Positions 1 through 5,996 of a stretch of 7,856 nt of DNA are shown one piece after another. A program made the position numbers and the translations under genes. The stretch is taken from positions 1 through 7,856 of the forward strand of contig JAHFDQ010000282.1 of the NCBI GenBank assembly GCA_023248915.1, read 5' to 3'. The DNA is from Archangiaceae bacterium (lineage in GTDB: Bacteria; Myxococcota; Myxococcia; Myxococcales; Myxococcaceae). Each line of letters starts with the position of its first letter. Position 1 is the first letter of the stretch. The notes under the pieces are model-generated. The model searched no databases, had not been told where the DNA came from, and worked only from the letters and a program-made list of their open reading frames with translations.

Positions 1-501
1 GCAGGCGCCGTTGCCCCCGTGACAGGACGCGCAGCCGGTGAAGTCCATGCCGAGATGGTCGGTGTGGCAGCTGTCGCACTGCTCATGCTTCCAGCCGGTG
101 TGGCCTGACCCGAGGATGGGGAGGCCGCTACCGGCGTCGGGGTAGTCGGTGCCTGCGTCGGGGTAGTCGGTGCCTGCGTCGGGGGTGTCGGCCCCGGCGT
201 CGGGTATTTCGGCACCAGCGTCGGGCACGTCGGCGTCCGGTACGTTCACGTCCGCGTCGGGCACGTCCGCGTCGGGTTCGAGCACGCCGGAGTCCGGGTC
301 AGTCGTTCCCGCATCAGGCGGGTCGACCGCCGCGTCCGAATCAGGCCAACCGGCGTCCACTCCGACTTGCGCATCGGGGTTGTTCGTCGCCGCGTCGGGC
401 GGAAGAGTGGCTGCGTCGCCGCCTACCCACGGGTCACCGCCCTCGACACGGCCGACGCAGGCCGCGAGCATCACCTGACCGAAGAGCAGGAAACGTTTCA
501 T
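1..501 (-). CDS. Lipoprotein with DAG/PDA-repeat linker and CxxCH haem-type motifs (3' end beyond window)
   Basis: The first 167 residues are visible and the frame is open to the window edge, so the C-terminus is missing. The ATG at 501 begins MKRFLLFGQVMLAAC, a short lipoprotein signal with lipobox L12-A13-A14-C15, so the mature protein should be lipid-anchored. Residues about 29-125 are a low-complexity linker built of Asp-Ala-Gly and Pro-Asp-Ala repeats, a type of spacer often found behind lipidated cysteines in myxobacterial surface proteins. Two closely spaced CxxCH motifs follow (C142/C145/H146 and C157/C160/H161), and C167 at the edge may start another. CxxCH is the covalent haem c attachment motif, so a small cytochrome c-like or multihaem domain on a tether is plausible. 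Such short Cys/His clusters can also bind metal, and no distal ligand can be assigned. No strong Shine-Dalgarno precedes the start. Substrate and partners cannot be inferred. The lipoprotein and repeat assignment is firm; the haem function is likely but unproven. Confidence 0.8.
   Translation of the reverse strand, partial: MKRFLLFGQVMLAACVGRVEGGDPWVGGDAATLPPDAATNNPDAQVGVDAGWPDSDAAVDPPDAGTTDPDSGVLEPDADVPDADVNVPDADVPDAGAEIPDAGADTPDAGTDYPDAGTDYPDAGSGLPILGSGHTGWKHEQCDSCHTDHLGMDFTGCASCHGGNGAC
139..222 (-). repeat. 21-bp tandem repeat coding for a 7-residue PDAG unit
   Basis: Four consecutive 21-bp units start at 139, 160, 181 and 202. The first two are identical and the other two are diverged. 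They encode the heptads PDAGTDY, PDAGTDY, PDAGADT and PDAGAEI in the linker of the lipoprotein. Degenerate 9- to 12-bp Asp-Ala/Pro-Asp-Ala repeats continue to about 330. The identical pair suggests recent slippage, so linker length probably varies between strains. Confidence 0.8.
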
Positions 502-597
502 GCGACCGGCCGCGAGTTTACCACGCGCGGAGTGCCGCCCTGGACGCTCACCCGCCCCCTGCGCGCAGCCAGCGCAACGACGTCGACCGACCTTGGC

Positions 598-714
598 CTA
601 CACCGCGCGAACTCTCGCGCCTTCTCGGCCAATCGACGCTGGTGTCGCGGTCAGCTGGCCCTGGCGAAAGGCCCGGATGAAGGGGTTCTCGGGGGTGATG
701 AGCAGGACCTTCAT
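598..714 (-). other. Possible remnant of a gene start (38-codon ORF)
   Basis: This short ORF lies in the otherwise empty 502-783 gap. It opens with MKVLLITPENPFIRAFRQGQ and then turns into Arg/Ala-rich sequence before stopping. The opening (a hydrophobic beta strand followed by TPENPF) resembles the first strand of B12-binding radical SAM proteins or other Rossmann-like domains. The later part looks like ordinary GC-rich non-coding translation. It may therefore be the 5' stump of a deleted gene. No good ribosome binding site is seen before the ATG at 714, and a chance ORF is a real alternative. The rest of the gap shows only a hairpin at 733-747. Confidence 0.2.
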
Positions 715-730
715 CGGCGCGCGGCAAGAA

Positions 731-749
731 TCCCCGGTCGAACCGGGAA
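731..749 (-). terminator. Weak intrinsic-terminator-like hairpin after the lipoprotein gene
   Basis: On the minus strand, CCCGGT and ACCGGG (positions 747-742 and 738-733) form a perfect 6-bp stem around a TCG loop. A T-G wobble and a T-A pair extend it outward. It begins 35 bases after the TGA at 784 and is followed by TTCTTG, a poor U-tract. The position suits the end of the sigma/caspase operon, but the tail is weak, so Rho-dependent ending is equally possible. Confidence 0.35.
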
Positions 750-783
750 AGTCATCCCGGCCGGGCGCGAGGACCGAGGCCGC

Positions 784-1746
784 TCAGTACGGCCGGTTCA
801 TCAAGGCGACGCACTCGGGCGGCTGCGGTTCGACCGGAGCCGCCGTCCACGACTTCGACGACCAGAAGATACCGTCGCGGTTCCAGCAGTCGGTCAACGT
901 CGCGCCGCTGTTGGTGCCCGCGGCCACCTTCGTTTCGGAGAAGCCGTCGGCGGAGGCGTTCCAGCGGCTGGTGACGGTGACGGTGTGCGGCCCGGCGAGG
1001 TCCGGCAGCGTCATCACGTCAACCAGCGAGAAGGTGAGCTGCCCGCCGCCGTCCGAGGCGCGCCACGACTTCACCGACGCGCGGTTCGCCACCTGGCCCG
1101 GCATCAGCACCGTGTCCATCGCGACGTAGACCGGGTCTCCGGCGGTCGAGTAGGCGATGTCGAGGGTGTCCATGGCCTCGATGTTCGGCGTGGGCAGCCC
1201 GTGGTCCCGCGCTTGCCTCGCGAGCAACGTGAGCGCCCCCGACCACTTGCGGGCCCCGGCGGCGTCGGAGTCAGCCAGGAACGAGCCCACCACCACCGCG
1301 AACCACTGCCCGCCCGCCTGGGAGTGGAACTCGATGCGGTACTCGAAGTCGCGCGGGTCGAGCCGGTCCATCACCACGCGGACCTCGAAGCCCGGTTGGT
1401 CCTTCGTCGGGTAGGGCCCCCAGGCGCGCCGGTCGCCGTCGCGCGAGGTGGGCGGAATCGTCCTCACCGCCTCGATGGCCGCGAGCAGGTTGTCGATGCC
1501 CGAGTTGAACCCGTCGGACGCCGCCACCGTCTTGGCGTAGGTGTCGTCGCCGAGCAGCGGGTCTCTGCGTTGAATTCCGCCCGCGGCTTCGAGCCTTTGC
1601 CCGGCGGACGCGGACCCCGGCACCCGCGACTCGAGGTCGGCCCGGACGGGCAGGGCGTTGGCGAACTCGAGGTCCTGGTTCGACCAGTTTCCTCCGCAGG
1701 CCGAGGCGCCGAGCGCGAGAAGGAAGAGGGCAGGTTGGGTTCTCAT
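784..1746 (-). CDS. Lipoprotein of unknown function, paralogue of the 4966-5973 lipoprotein
   Basis: This 320-residue protein matches no family I recognise. Its N-terminus is a signal peptide with a run of Leu/Ala ending in GASAC. C17 is the likely lipidated cysteine, although Ala at -3 is a less usual lipobox. The mature part is probably beta-rich and has no membrane segment. It resembles the lipoprotein at 4966-5973 in several colinear blocks: a helix followed by IPPTS and WGP (97-111), a DAAG block (161-164), SRW (260-262), and a C-terminal DCW...SW...C arrangement in which C287 and C312 could form a disulfide. It starts eight bases after the caspase-barrel gene. The TGAGG of that gene's stop provides a ribosome binding sequence, so translation is probably coupled. 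As the last gene of the sigma-factor operon it is likely a regulon effector or an outer-membrane partner of the caspase-barrel protein; that role is inference. Confidence 0.85.
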   Translation of the reverse strand: MRTQPALFLLALGASACGGNWSNQDLEFANALPVRADLESRVPGSASAGQRLEAAGGIQRRDPLLGDDTYAKTVAASDGFNSGIDNLLAAIEAVRTIPPTSRDGDRRAWGPYPTKDQPGFEVRVVMDRLDPRDFEYRIEFHSQAGGQWFAVVVGSFLADSDAAGARKWSGALTLLARQARDHGLPTPNIEAMDTLDIAYSTAGDPVYVAMDTVLMPGQVANRASVKSWRASDGGGQLTFSLVDVMTLPDLAGPHTVTVTSRWNASADGFSETKVAAGTNSGATLTDCWNRDGIFWSSKSWTAAPVEPQPPECVALMNRPY

Positions 1747-1754
1747 GGGGCGCC

Positions 1755-3470
1755 TCACAGCTCGTACGAGAGCAAACTGGCGAGCTCGAGGTAACCGAAG
1801 TTCCTCGTCTCGTCGATGTTGTACAGGAGGTAGTGGACCCGCGCGCGGCCGGTGATTCCCCAGTGGCGCGACAGCCGCAGCTTGAAGCCGCCGACCAGGC
1901 CCGGCGAGAACGTGTAGAAGCCCTGGCTGGGCAGAAGCGTTCCCGGGAAGTCGCGGGTCATCACGTTCATTCCCAGCCGCGCGCCGACGAAGGGCACCAG
2001 CCACCCCTCGGGCCACTCGGCCAGGAGCGAGGCCCCGAGCGACAGCTCGGAGAACCGGTAGCCGGTGCTCACCGGCCCGTAGTTGAGCGTGCCGGTGGCG
2101 CCGCCGAAGAGCAGGTCGAGCCCCGCCGACCAGCCCCGGCCGAAGAAGTTGTGCGAGACCGCCTCGAGCCCGACCAGCGGCGACGAAGGGAAGTAGCCGC
2201 CCTGCGTGGTGGGAGCGTCGAAGACCGCCTGGTAGCTGCCGGCGAAGGCGAGGCTGTAGTGCCGCGCGTAGAGCTCGCTGCGCCCCGGCCCTTTCACGGG
2301 GTCGTCGGAGAACGCCACGTCGCGCAGCGCGGCCTCGTCCAGCACCGCCACCTGGCCGCCGGCGACTTCCACTTCGCCGACGCGCAGCCGGTCGGGCAGC
2401 CGGCGCTTCACCCGGTAGCGGCCTGGGCTCAAGGCGATTCTCCGCTCGGCGCCGGCCGACTTCACTACTTCGGCGGCGACGAAGCCGCGCGCGTCGACCA
2501 GGTAGTAGGCCCCTTCCGGCGCGTCGGCGGGGAAGAGCAGCCCCTCGGTGCGGCGCGCCACGTCGGTGAGCACCACGTCGCCGTTGCCGGCGAGCTCGTA
2601 CGAGAAGGTGGGGTGCTGGGCTCCGGCCGCGCTCTCGGCGGTGTCGGCCACGGTTCGGTCGTAGGCGTAGGCGTAGGCTTCGGACAGGCTGACCCGCCCG
2701 TCGCCCGACCGGTCGGCGTCGCCGAGCAGGCCGCTCGCCAGGTGGTGCGAGAAGTAGCTGCCGCCGAGCAGGTCGGATTCCTGAGAGTCTTCGTCCGACG
2801 CGCTCGAGGTGAGGATCACCAGCCCCTTCGCCGCGCGGGTGGCGTCCGATTCGATCTCGAACGCCGGCGCCTTGCGGGCTCCCTTCGACCGGGTGAGCAG
2901 CCCCGAGCGGCAGGAGTCGAACACCGCGATGCGGACGTCCGCCGGGGCCTGGGCGAGCCGGGACTTCAGCGACTCGAACGGCAGTTGGCTGTCGCCCAAC
3001 CGCAGCGCGCCGTCCTTGGCGTGGCCGGAGAAGTACACGAAGAGCGCGGTGCGTTCGCCGCGCAGCCGGGCGTCCCGCGCCTTTCGTTCCATCTCGCCGA
3101 GCGCGGTGAGCAGTTGGTCGGCGCTGGCGTCGAGCAGCAGCGAGGCGTCTTCCGGCGCCACCCCGCCCAGGCGCAGGAGGATGTCGTGGAGCTTCTTCGC
3201 GTCGTCCTTGGCGTAGAGCAAGGGCCGGGTGCCGTCGCCGCCCCGGTCGTTGCCCGCCACAACGGCAAAGTGCCGCAGCGGCCCCTCGGCGCCCGCGGAC
3301 TGCGCGGTGAACAGCGCGAGGGCGATGGCGGCGGCCTGGACGAGCCGGAGGATTCCGTTCAGCCCGAACGAAGTCGAGGGCCCCTCGACTCCGCTCGGAG
3401 TGAACGGAGGGCTTCCGCTCCGGGTGAACGGACGGGTGAACGGACTGCGTGAGAACCAGCCGATCCGCAT
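1755..3470 (-). CDS. Secreted caspase-like (C14) protease with C-terminal outer-membrane beta-barrel
   Basis: This 571-residue protein has a modular layout. Residues 41-61 form a Sec signal peptide ending AGA. Residues about 66-300 are a caspase/metacaspase p20-like domain with the catalytic pair H150 (YFSGHA) and C187 (FDSCRSG). An EF-hand-type loop (DRSGDGRVSLSE, 253-264) lies within it and could bind calcium. Residues about 309-385 look like a small PEGA-type or carboxypeptidase-regulatory-like beta domain. Residues about 399-571 alternate polar and hydrophobic or aromatic residues in roughly eight strands and end LLSYEL, as expected for a small outer-membrane barrel. The protease should thus face the periplasm, tethered to the outer membrane. 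Residues about 9-40 are encoded by a palindromic repeat inserted in frame, and no ATG, GTG or TTG lies between it and the signal peptide, so the ATG at 3470 is the only standard start. That start follows the anti-sigma TAG by three bases, in the same frame, without a clear Shine-Dalgarno, which suggests reinitiation. Family members often cleave after Arg or Lys; the substrate here is unknown. Confidence 0.9.
   Translation of the reverse strand: MRIGWFSRSPFTRPFTRSGSPPFTPSGVEGPSTSFGLNGILRLVQAAAIALALFTAQSAGAEGPLRHFAVVAGNDRGGDGTRPLLYAKDDAKKLHDILLRLGGVAPEDASLLLDASADQLLTALGEMERKARDARLRGERTALFVYFSGHAKDGALRLGDSQLPFESLKSRLAQAPADVRIAVFDSCRSGLLTRSKGARKAPAFEIESDATRAAKGLVILTSSASDEDSQESDLLGGSYFSHHLASGLLGDADRSGDGRVSLSEAYAYAYDRTVADTAESAAGAQHPTFSYELAGNGDVVLTDVARRTEGLLFPADAPEGAYYLVDARGFVAAEVVKSAGAERRIALSPGRYRVKRRLPDRLRVGEVEVAGGQVAVLDEAALRDVAFSDDPVKGPGRSELYARHYSLAFAGSYQAVFDAPTTQGGYFPSSPLVGLEAVSHNFFGRGWSAGLDLLFGGATGTLNYGPVSTGYRFSELSLGASLLAEWPEGWLVPFVGARLGMNVMTRDFPGTLLPSQGFYTFSPGLVGGFKLRLSRHWGITGRARVHYLLYNIDETRNFGYLELASLLSYEL
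3355..3444. repeat. Palindromic repeat cluster inside the caspase gene's 5' end
   Basis: A unit at 3355-3380 and its inverted copy at 3381-3408 agree at about 22 of 26 positions and meet at a centre with 8-bp arms (GTCGAGGG, CCCTCGAC). A partial third unit follows at about 3412-3431. A 12-bp tandem duplication (CGGGTGAACGGA) occupies 3421-3432 and 3433-3444. The units belong to the same family as those at 4805-4903. They are read in frame by the caspase gene, giving the Ser/Pro/Thr-rich stretch that includes PFTRPFTR and GVEGPSTS. Confidence 0.85.
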
Positions 3471-3473
3471 GCG

Positions 3474-4250
3474 CTAGGGTTTCAGGAACGTCCGGTGGAA
3501 CTGCTCTCCCGGCACCTCGAGCCGGCCGAGCTTGGTGAGGTCTCCGTTGGCCCTTTCGTACGCTCCCTTCGCCGCGCGGGCGACCGCCTCGACGTCCAGA
3601 GCCTCGTCGCTCAGCACCACCACCAGCCGCTCGGCGCCCTTTCCGGTGAACTCGACGCTCCCGGGGAGGAACAGTTCCTGCCGGCCGGGACCCGCGGGCA
3701 GCGACTTGCCCACCTCGGGGTACAGCGGCGTCACCGTCCCCTTCTCGTCGATGGAGACCGAGCTGACGAAGCGGTGTGCTCCTGCCTGCACGCCGATGCG
3801 CACGCGCTCGCCCGGGCCGAGCGCCTCGGGCGCCTCGGCCGACGCGTGGCGCTGGGGGCCGTTCGAGGGGCCGGCCACCACCACGTCGATGCCCGCCGCG
3901 CCCTTGGTGCGGTTGCCGCCGAAACCCGGGTTTCCCGACTCGAGCAGCGTGTAGGCCGAGACGCTCACCAGGCACCCCGCGGCCACCGCCATCAGGGGGA
4001 ACAGCCGGCGCGTCGCGGGCGCGGGTTTGGTGCGTTGCGTCCGCGCCGCCCGCTCGACTCCGGCCGCGAAGCGCTCGAAGGGAATTTGCGCCTCGAAGCG
4101 CCGCTGCTCGTCGGCCAGCGCGCGCAGCCTCGAGCCGCACTCGGCGCAGGCGCCGGCGTGGGCGCGGTCGGCCTCGCCGTCGGGGCCGGCTAGCTCGCCT
4201 CCGTGCAGCCGGCGCAGCTTCAAGTCTCCCACGTGGGTGTCGGTGCTCAT
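3474..4250 (-). CDS. Transmembrane zinc-finger anti-sigma factor with periplasmic DUF4384-like domain
   Basis: This 258-residue protein is the predicted partner of the ECF sigma factor next to it. The cytoplasmic N-terminus carries HAGACAEC (H31, C35, C38), the His-x3-Cys-x2-Cys signature of zinc-binding anti-sigma (ZAS/zf-HC2) domains that hold a sigma factor inactive. One membrane helix spans residues about 83-103. The periplasmic part, about 147-215, matches what I know of DUF4384: a sugar-free beta domain with the 'SIDEKGTVTPLYP' type strand-turn and a following FLPGS strand. DUF4384 is often found in or beside bacterial caspase-family proteins, which fits the next gene. An Arg/Lys-containing linker (about 104-120) joins helix and sensor. 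Its ATG overlaps the sigma stop as ATGA. A longer reading from upstream in this frame (to 4673) only translates the sigma gene out of frame. Domain order is clear; the DUF4384 call is made from memory. Confidence 0.88.
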   Translation of the reverse strand: MSTDTHVGDLKLRRLHGGELAGPDGEADRAHAGACAECGSRLRALADEQRRFEAQIPFERFAAGVERAARTQRTKPAPATRRLFPLMAVAAGCLVSVSAYTLLESGNPGFGGNRTKGAAGIDVVVAGPSNGPQRHASAEAPEALGPGERVRIGVQAGAHRFVSSVSIDEKGTVTPLYPEVGKSLPAGPGRQELFLPGSVEFTGKGAERLVVVLSDEALDVEAVARAAKGAYERANGDLTKLGRLEVPGEQFHRTFLKP

Positions 4251-4777
4251 GGGGCGAAGTCCCTTCCGGCCGCGGCCGAGAAGGCCTGCAGGCGTTTGCG
4301 AATCGTCGGTACCGACCGGCCGAGGAGCGTCGCGACTTCCTCGAGCGTCATTTCGTCGACGTGGTAGTGGACGGCCGCCGTCTGCGTCTCGACGTCGAAG
4401 CGCGAGAGCAGCCGGCGCACCTCGTCGCGCAGCTCGACCACCGGCGGGCCCGGGTTTCCCTCGGGCCGGGCGAGCTGGTCGCGCTCGTACCGGCCGCGCC
4501 AGCCGGCGCCGTCGGCGCGCAAGAGGTTCAGGCAGTGGTGGGTGCTGATTCGGACCAGCCAGGTCACCGGGGAGGACTCGGCGCGGAACTCGTTCCAGCT
4601 CACCAGGGCCTTGGCGAACACGTCTTGCATCGCATCCTCCGCCGCCGTCGCGTCCTTCAACAGGTACTGGCATCGGCCGTACACCGTGCCGCCGTACTTC
4701 GAGTACAGCTCGCGCAAGGACTCTCGGCGGCCGGCGTCCTTGCCCCCTTCGATGAGCTCGAGCGCGGGGCGGGTCAC
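4247..4777 (-). CDS. ECF-type RNA polymerase sigma factor
   Basis: This 176-residue protein has the two-domain layout of an extracytoplasmic-function sigma-70 factor and nothing else. Region 2, which binds core polymerase and the -10 element, covers residues about 21-87, with the conserved block DAMQDVFAKAL (48-58) and the region 2.4-like stretch around TWLVRISTHHCLNLLR (72-87). Region 4, the helix-turn-helix that reads the -35 element, covers about 115-166, with EMTLEEVATLLGRSVPTIRKRL. The length is normal for the class. The start is GTG at 4777, preceded by CGGAG seven bases upstream. Its TGA overlaps the anti-sigma ATG by four bases, so the two are translationally coupled, the usual arrangement for an ECF factor and its cognate inhibitor. 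ECF factors commonly activate their own operon; I could not identify a convincing promoter in the repeat-filled upstream gap. Confidence 0.95.
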   Translation of the reverse strand: MTRPALELIEGGKDAGRRESLRELYSKYGGTVYGRCQYLLKDATAAEDAMQDVFAKALVSWNEFRAESSPVTWLVRISTHHCLNLLRADGAGWRGRYERDQLARPEGNPGPPVVELRDEVRRLLSRFDVETQTAAVHYHVDEMTLEEVATLLGRSVPTIRKRLQAFSAAAGRDFAP

Positions 4778-4804
4778 TGGCGCACTCCGGGCGTCCTGCG
4801 ACCG

Positions 4805-4903
4805 TCCTCGACTCCGCTCGGACTGAACGGAATTAGCCGTTCACCCCGAGCGCAGCGAGGCGGAGTCGAGGGGCTGTCCTCGACTCCGCTCGCGTTGAAC
4901 GGA
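4805..4903. repeat. Three-unit palindromic repeat cluster upstream of the sigma gene
   Basis: Three copies of a short repeat (core TCGACTCCGCTCG...TGAACGG) lie at 4805-4831, 4837-4873 (inverted, with extra bases inside) and 4877-4903. Adjacent units can fold: GAACGG/CCGTTC (4825-4830 with 4837-4842), and an 11-bp perfect stem at 4861-4871 with 4878-4888. The family resembles REP/MITE-like elements ending in GTGAACGG that are scattered through many bacterial genomes. It occupies most of the gap before the sigma start, where the operon promoter or leader would be expected. Confidence 0.85.
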
Positions 4904-4914
4904 ACCTGCGTTCC
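4901..4914. promoter_or_regulatory. Short inverted repeat, possible operator
   Basis: GGAAC and GTTCC form a perfect 5-bp dyad around a 4-base spacer, at the edge of the repeat cluster and upstream of the sigma operon. GGAAC also resembles the -35 core recognised by many ECF sigma factors, but I see no convincing -10 partner at the right distance. A chance dyad is likely enough that this is only a candidate. Confidence 0.15.
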
Positions 4915-4956
4915 GCGATGAGAGCCACACCCGTTCTGGGCTGTGTCGCTCATCGC
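4915..4956 (-). terminator. Terminator-like stem-loop downstream of the 4966-5973 lipoprotein
   Basis: Arms GCGATGAG (4915-4922) and CTCATCGC (4949-4956) pair perfectly over 8 bp. After a mismatch, a G-C pair and a second mismatch, an inner CACA/TGTG stem closes a loop around 4931-4940. It begins nine bases beyond the TAG at 4966. There is no U-tract on the minus strand, so it may stabilise the 3' end or act with Rho rather than be a classical intrinsic terminator. Confidence 0.4.
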
Positions 4957-4965
4957 CGTCGCCGA

Positions 4966-5973
4966 CTACGGGACCAGCGGGGCCAGCGTCGAGTACTCGG
5001 CGCTGGCGAACGAGCAGCCCGCGCTCTCGGTGCCCCAGACGCTGGCGGGGGTCGTCCACGAGGTGGCCAGGTACTGGCTGGCGAAGTTCTCGTCCCAGCA
5101 TTCGGACGCGGTGGCGACGGTGGTGACCAAGTCGCCGCCGGTGGCCTTCACGTCGGACCGGCCCGCGCCCGTCTGCAGCCAGCGGCTCTTGATGGCCATG
5201 TTTTCGACGGCGACGCGGCCGTTCTTGCCGTTGTCCAAGTCCTTCGCCATCTGGAACTGGAAGCTGCCGCCGTTGGCCGGGGTGGCGTCGTACTTGTAGT
5301 TGGCGTCGACCAGCTTGCCGGTCTCGTTGTCCTTCACCTGGTGGAAGTCGATGTCGATGGTGACGTCGGCCGTCGCGTTCGCGCGCGCGTAAGTGAAGGT
5401 CGCGGTGCCGACTTCCGGGCCGTGCTCGGGCAGCTTCGAGATCTTGTCCCAGTCGAGCAGGAAGGTGCCGTTGCCGTAGTTCTCGGTGGGCGACCCCGCA
5501 GCGTCGGTGGCGACCGTGTGCGAGCCGGAGAGGATGATCTTGAACTCCGAGTCGGCCTCGGCCTTCCCCTTGCTCTCGAGCATGTACGTGTACGCGTCGT
5601 CACCCGTCTTGGTGACGGTGAACTTGTAGGTGTTGGGAGACAGCGCCTCGGTGTGCGGCCCCCAGACCGCCGTGTCGCTGGTCAGGCTGGTGGGGGGATA
5701 GTTCGAGATGGCCTTCACCAGCCCGAGGACGGAAACCGTCGCGGTGTTGCAGACCACCGTGATGGTGCGCGTGAACAGGTAGAAGTTCGCGGTCTCGCCC
5801 TGAAGTCCGTCGTGCCGCTGCGCCTCGCCCGTCAGCGCCGAACCCTTGGCCGGGACGTCCACCTTCACGTCCTTCGCCTGGGGAATGCCCTTTCGAAACA
5901 GGTCTGCCTTCTGGCTGCTGATGCCGCAGGCGCTGAGGAGGACGATGCTGGCTACGGCTGCGATGCGCTTCAT
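4966..5973 (-). CDS. Lipoprotein of unknown function, paralogue of the 784-1746 lipoprotein
   Basis: This 335-residue protein belongs to no family I can name. It begins MKRIAAVASIVLLSAC, a clear lipoprotein signal with lipobox L13-S14-A15-C16. There is no later membrane helix. The mature part alternates hydrophobic and polar residues with many Thr, Asp and Gly, suggesting an all-beta fold. Further cysteines are C75, C292 and C320, the last two placed like the C-terminal pair of the other lipoprotein. Shared landmarks in the same order are PPTS then WGP (93-106), DAAG (157-160), SRW (263-265), ECW (291-293) and SWT (305-307). The ATG at 5973 has a strong AGGAG site five bases upstream (5983-5979), which fixes the start. 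It has its own candidate promoter and is separated from the sigma operon by a hairpin and repeats, so it may be expressed constitutively. Lipidation is confident; the role is unknown. Confidence 0.88.
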   Translation of the reverse strand: MKRIAAVASIVLLSACGISSQKADLFRKGIPQAKDVKVDVPAKGSALTGEAQRHDGLQGETANFYLFTRTITVVCNTATVSVLGLVKAISNYPPTSLTSDTAVWGPHTEALSPNTYKFTVTKTGDDAYTYMLESKGKAEADSEFKIILSGSHTVATDAAGSPTENYGNGTFLLDWDKISKLPEHGPEVGTATFTYARANATADVTIDIDFHQVKDNETGKLVDANYKYDATPANGGSFQFQMAKDLDNGKNGRVAVENMAIKSRWLQTGAGRSDVKATGGDLVTTVATASECWDENFASQYLATSWTTPASVWGTESAGCSFASAEYSTLAPLVP

Positions 5974-5996
5974 GGTTTCTCCTATTGGGGTTGGGT

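Noticed and set aside
139..222. CRISPR-like array
   Set aside because: The 21-bp units abut directly with no spacers and encode in-frame protein heptads, so this is a coding tandem repeat.
367..1794. Long plus-strand ORF (475 codons)
   Set aside because: It crosses an intergenic gap and two minus-strand lipoproteins and has Arg-rich composition without domains, as expected for an antisense shadow.
1833..3452. Long plus-strand ORF (539 codons) opposite the caspase gene
   Set aside because: The product is low-complexity Arg/Gly/Ala/Val with no motifs, while the minus strand carries a clear catalytic domain and barrel. It is an antisense shadow.
784..4140. Minus-strand ORF of 1118 codons
   Set aside because: It is only open because of high GC. 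Most of it is an Arg/Ala/Gly-rich out-of-frame reading of the caspase and anti-sigma genes; only its last 320 codons are the real lipoprotein.
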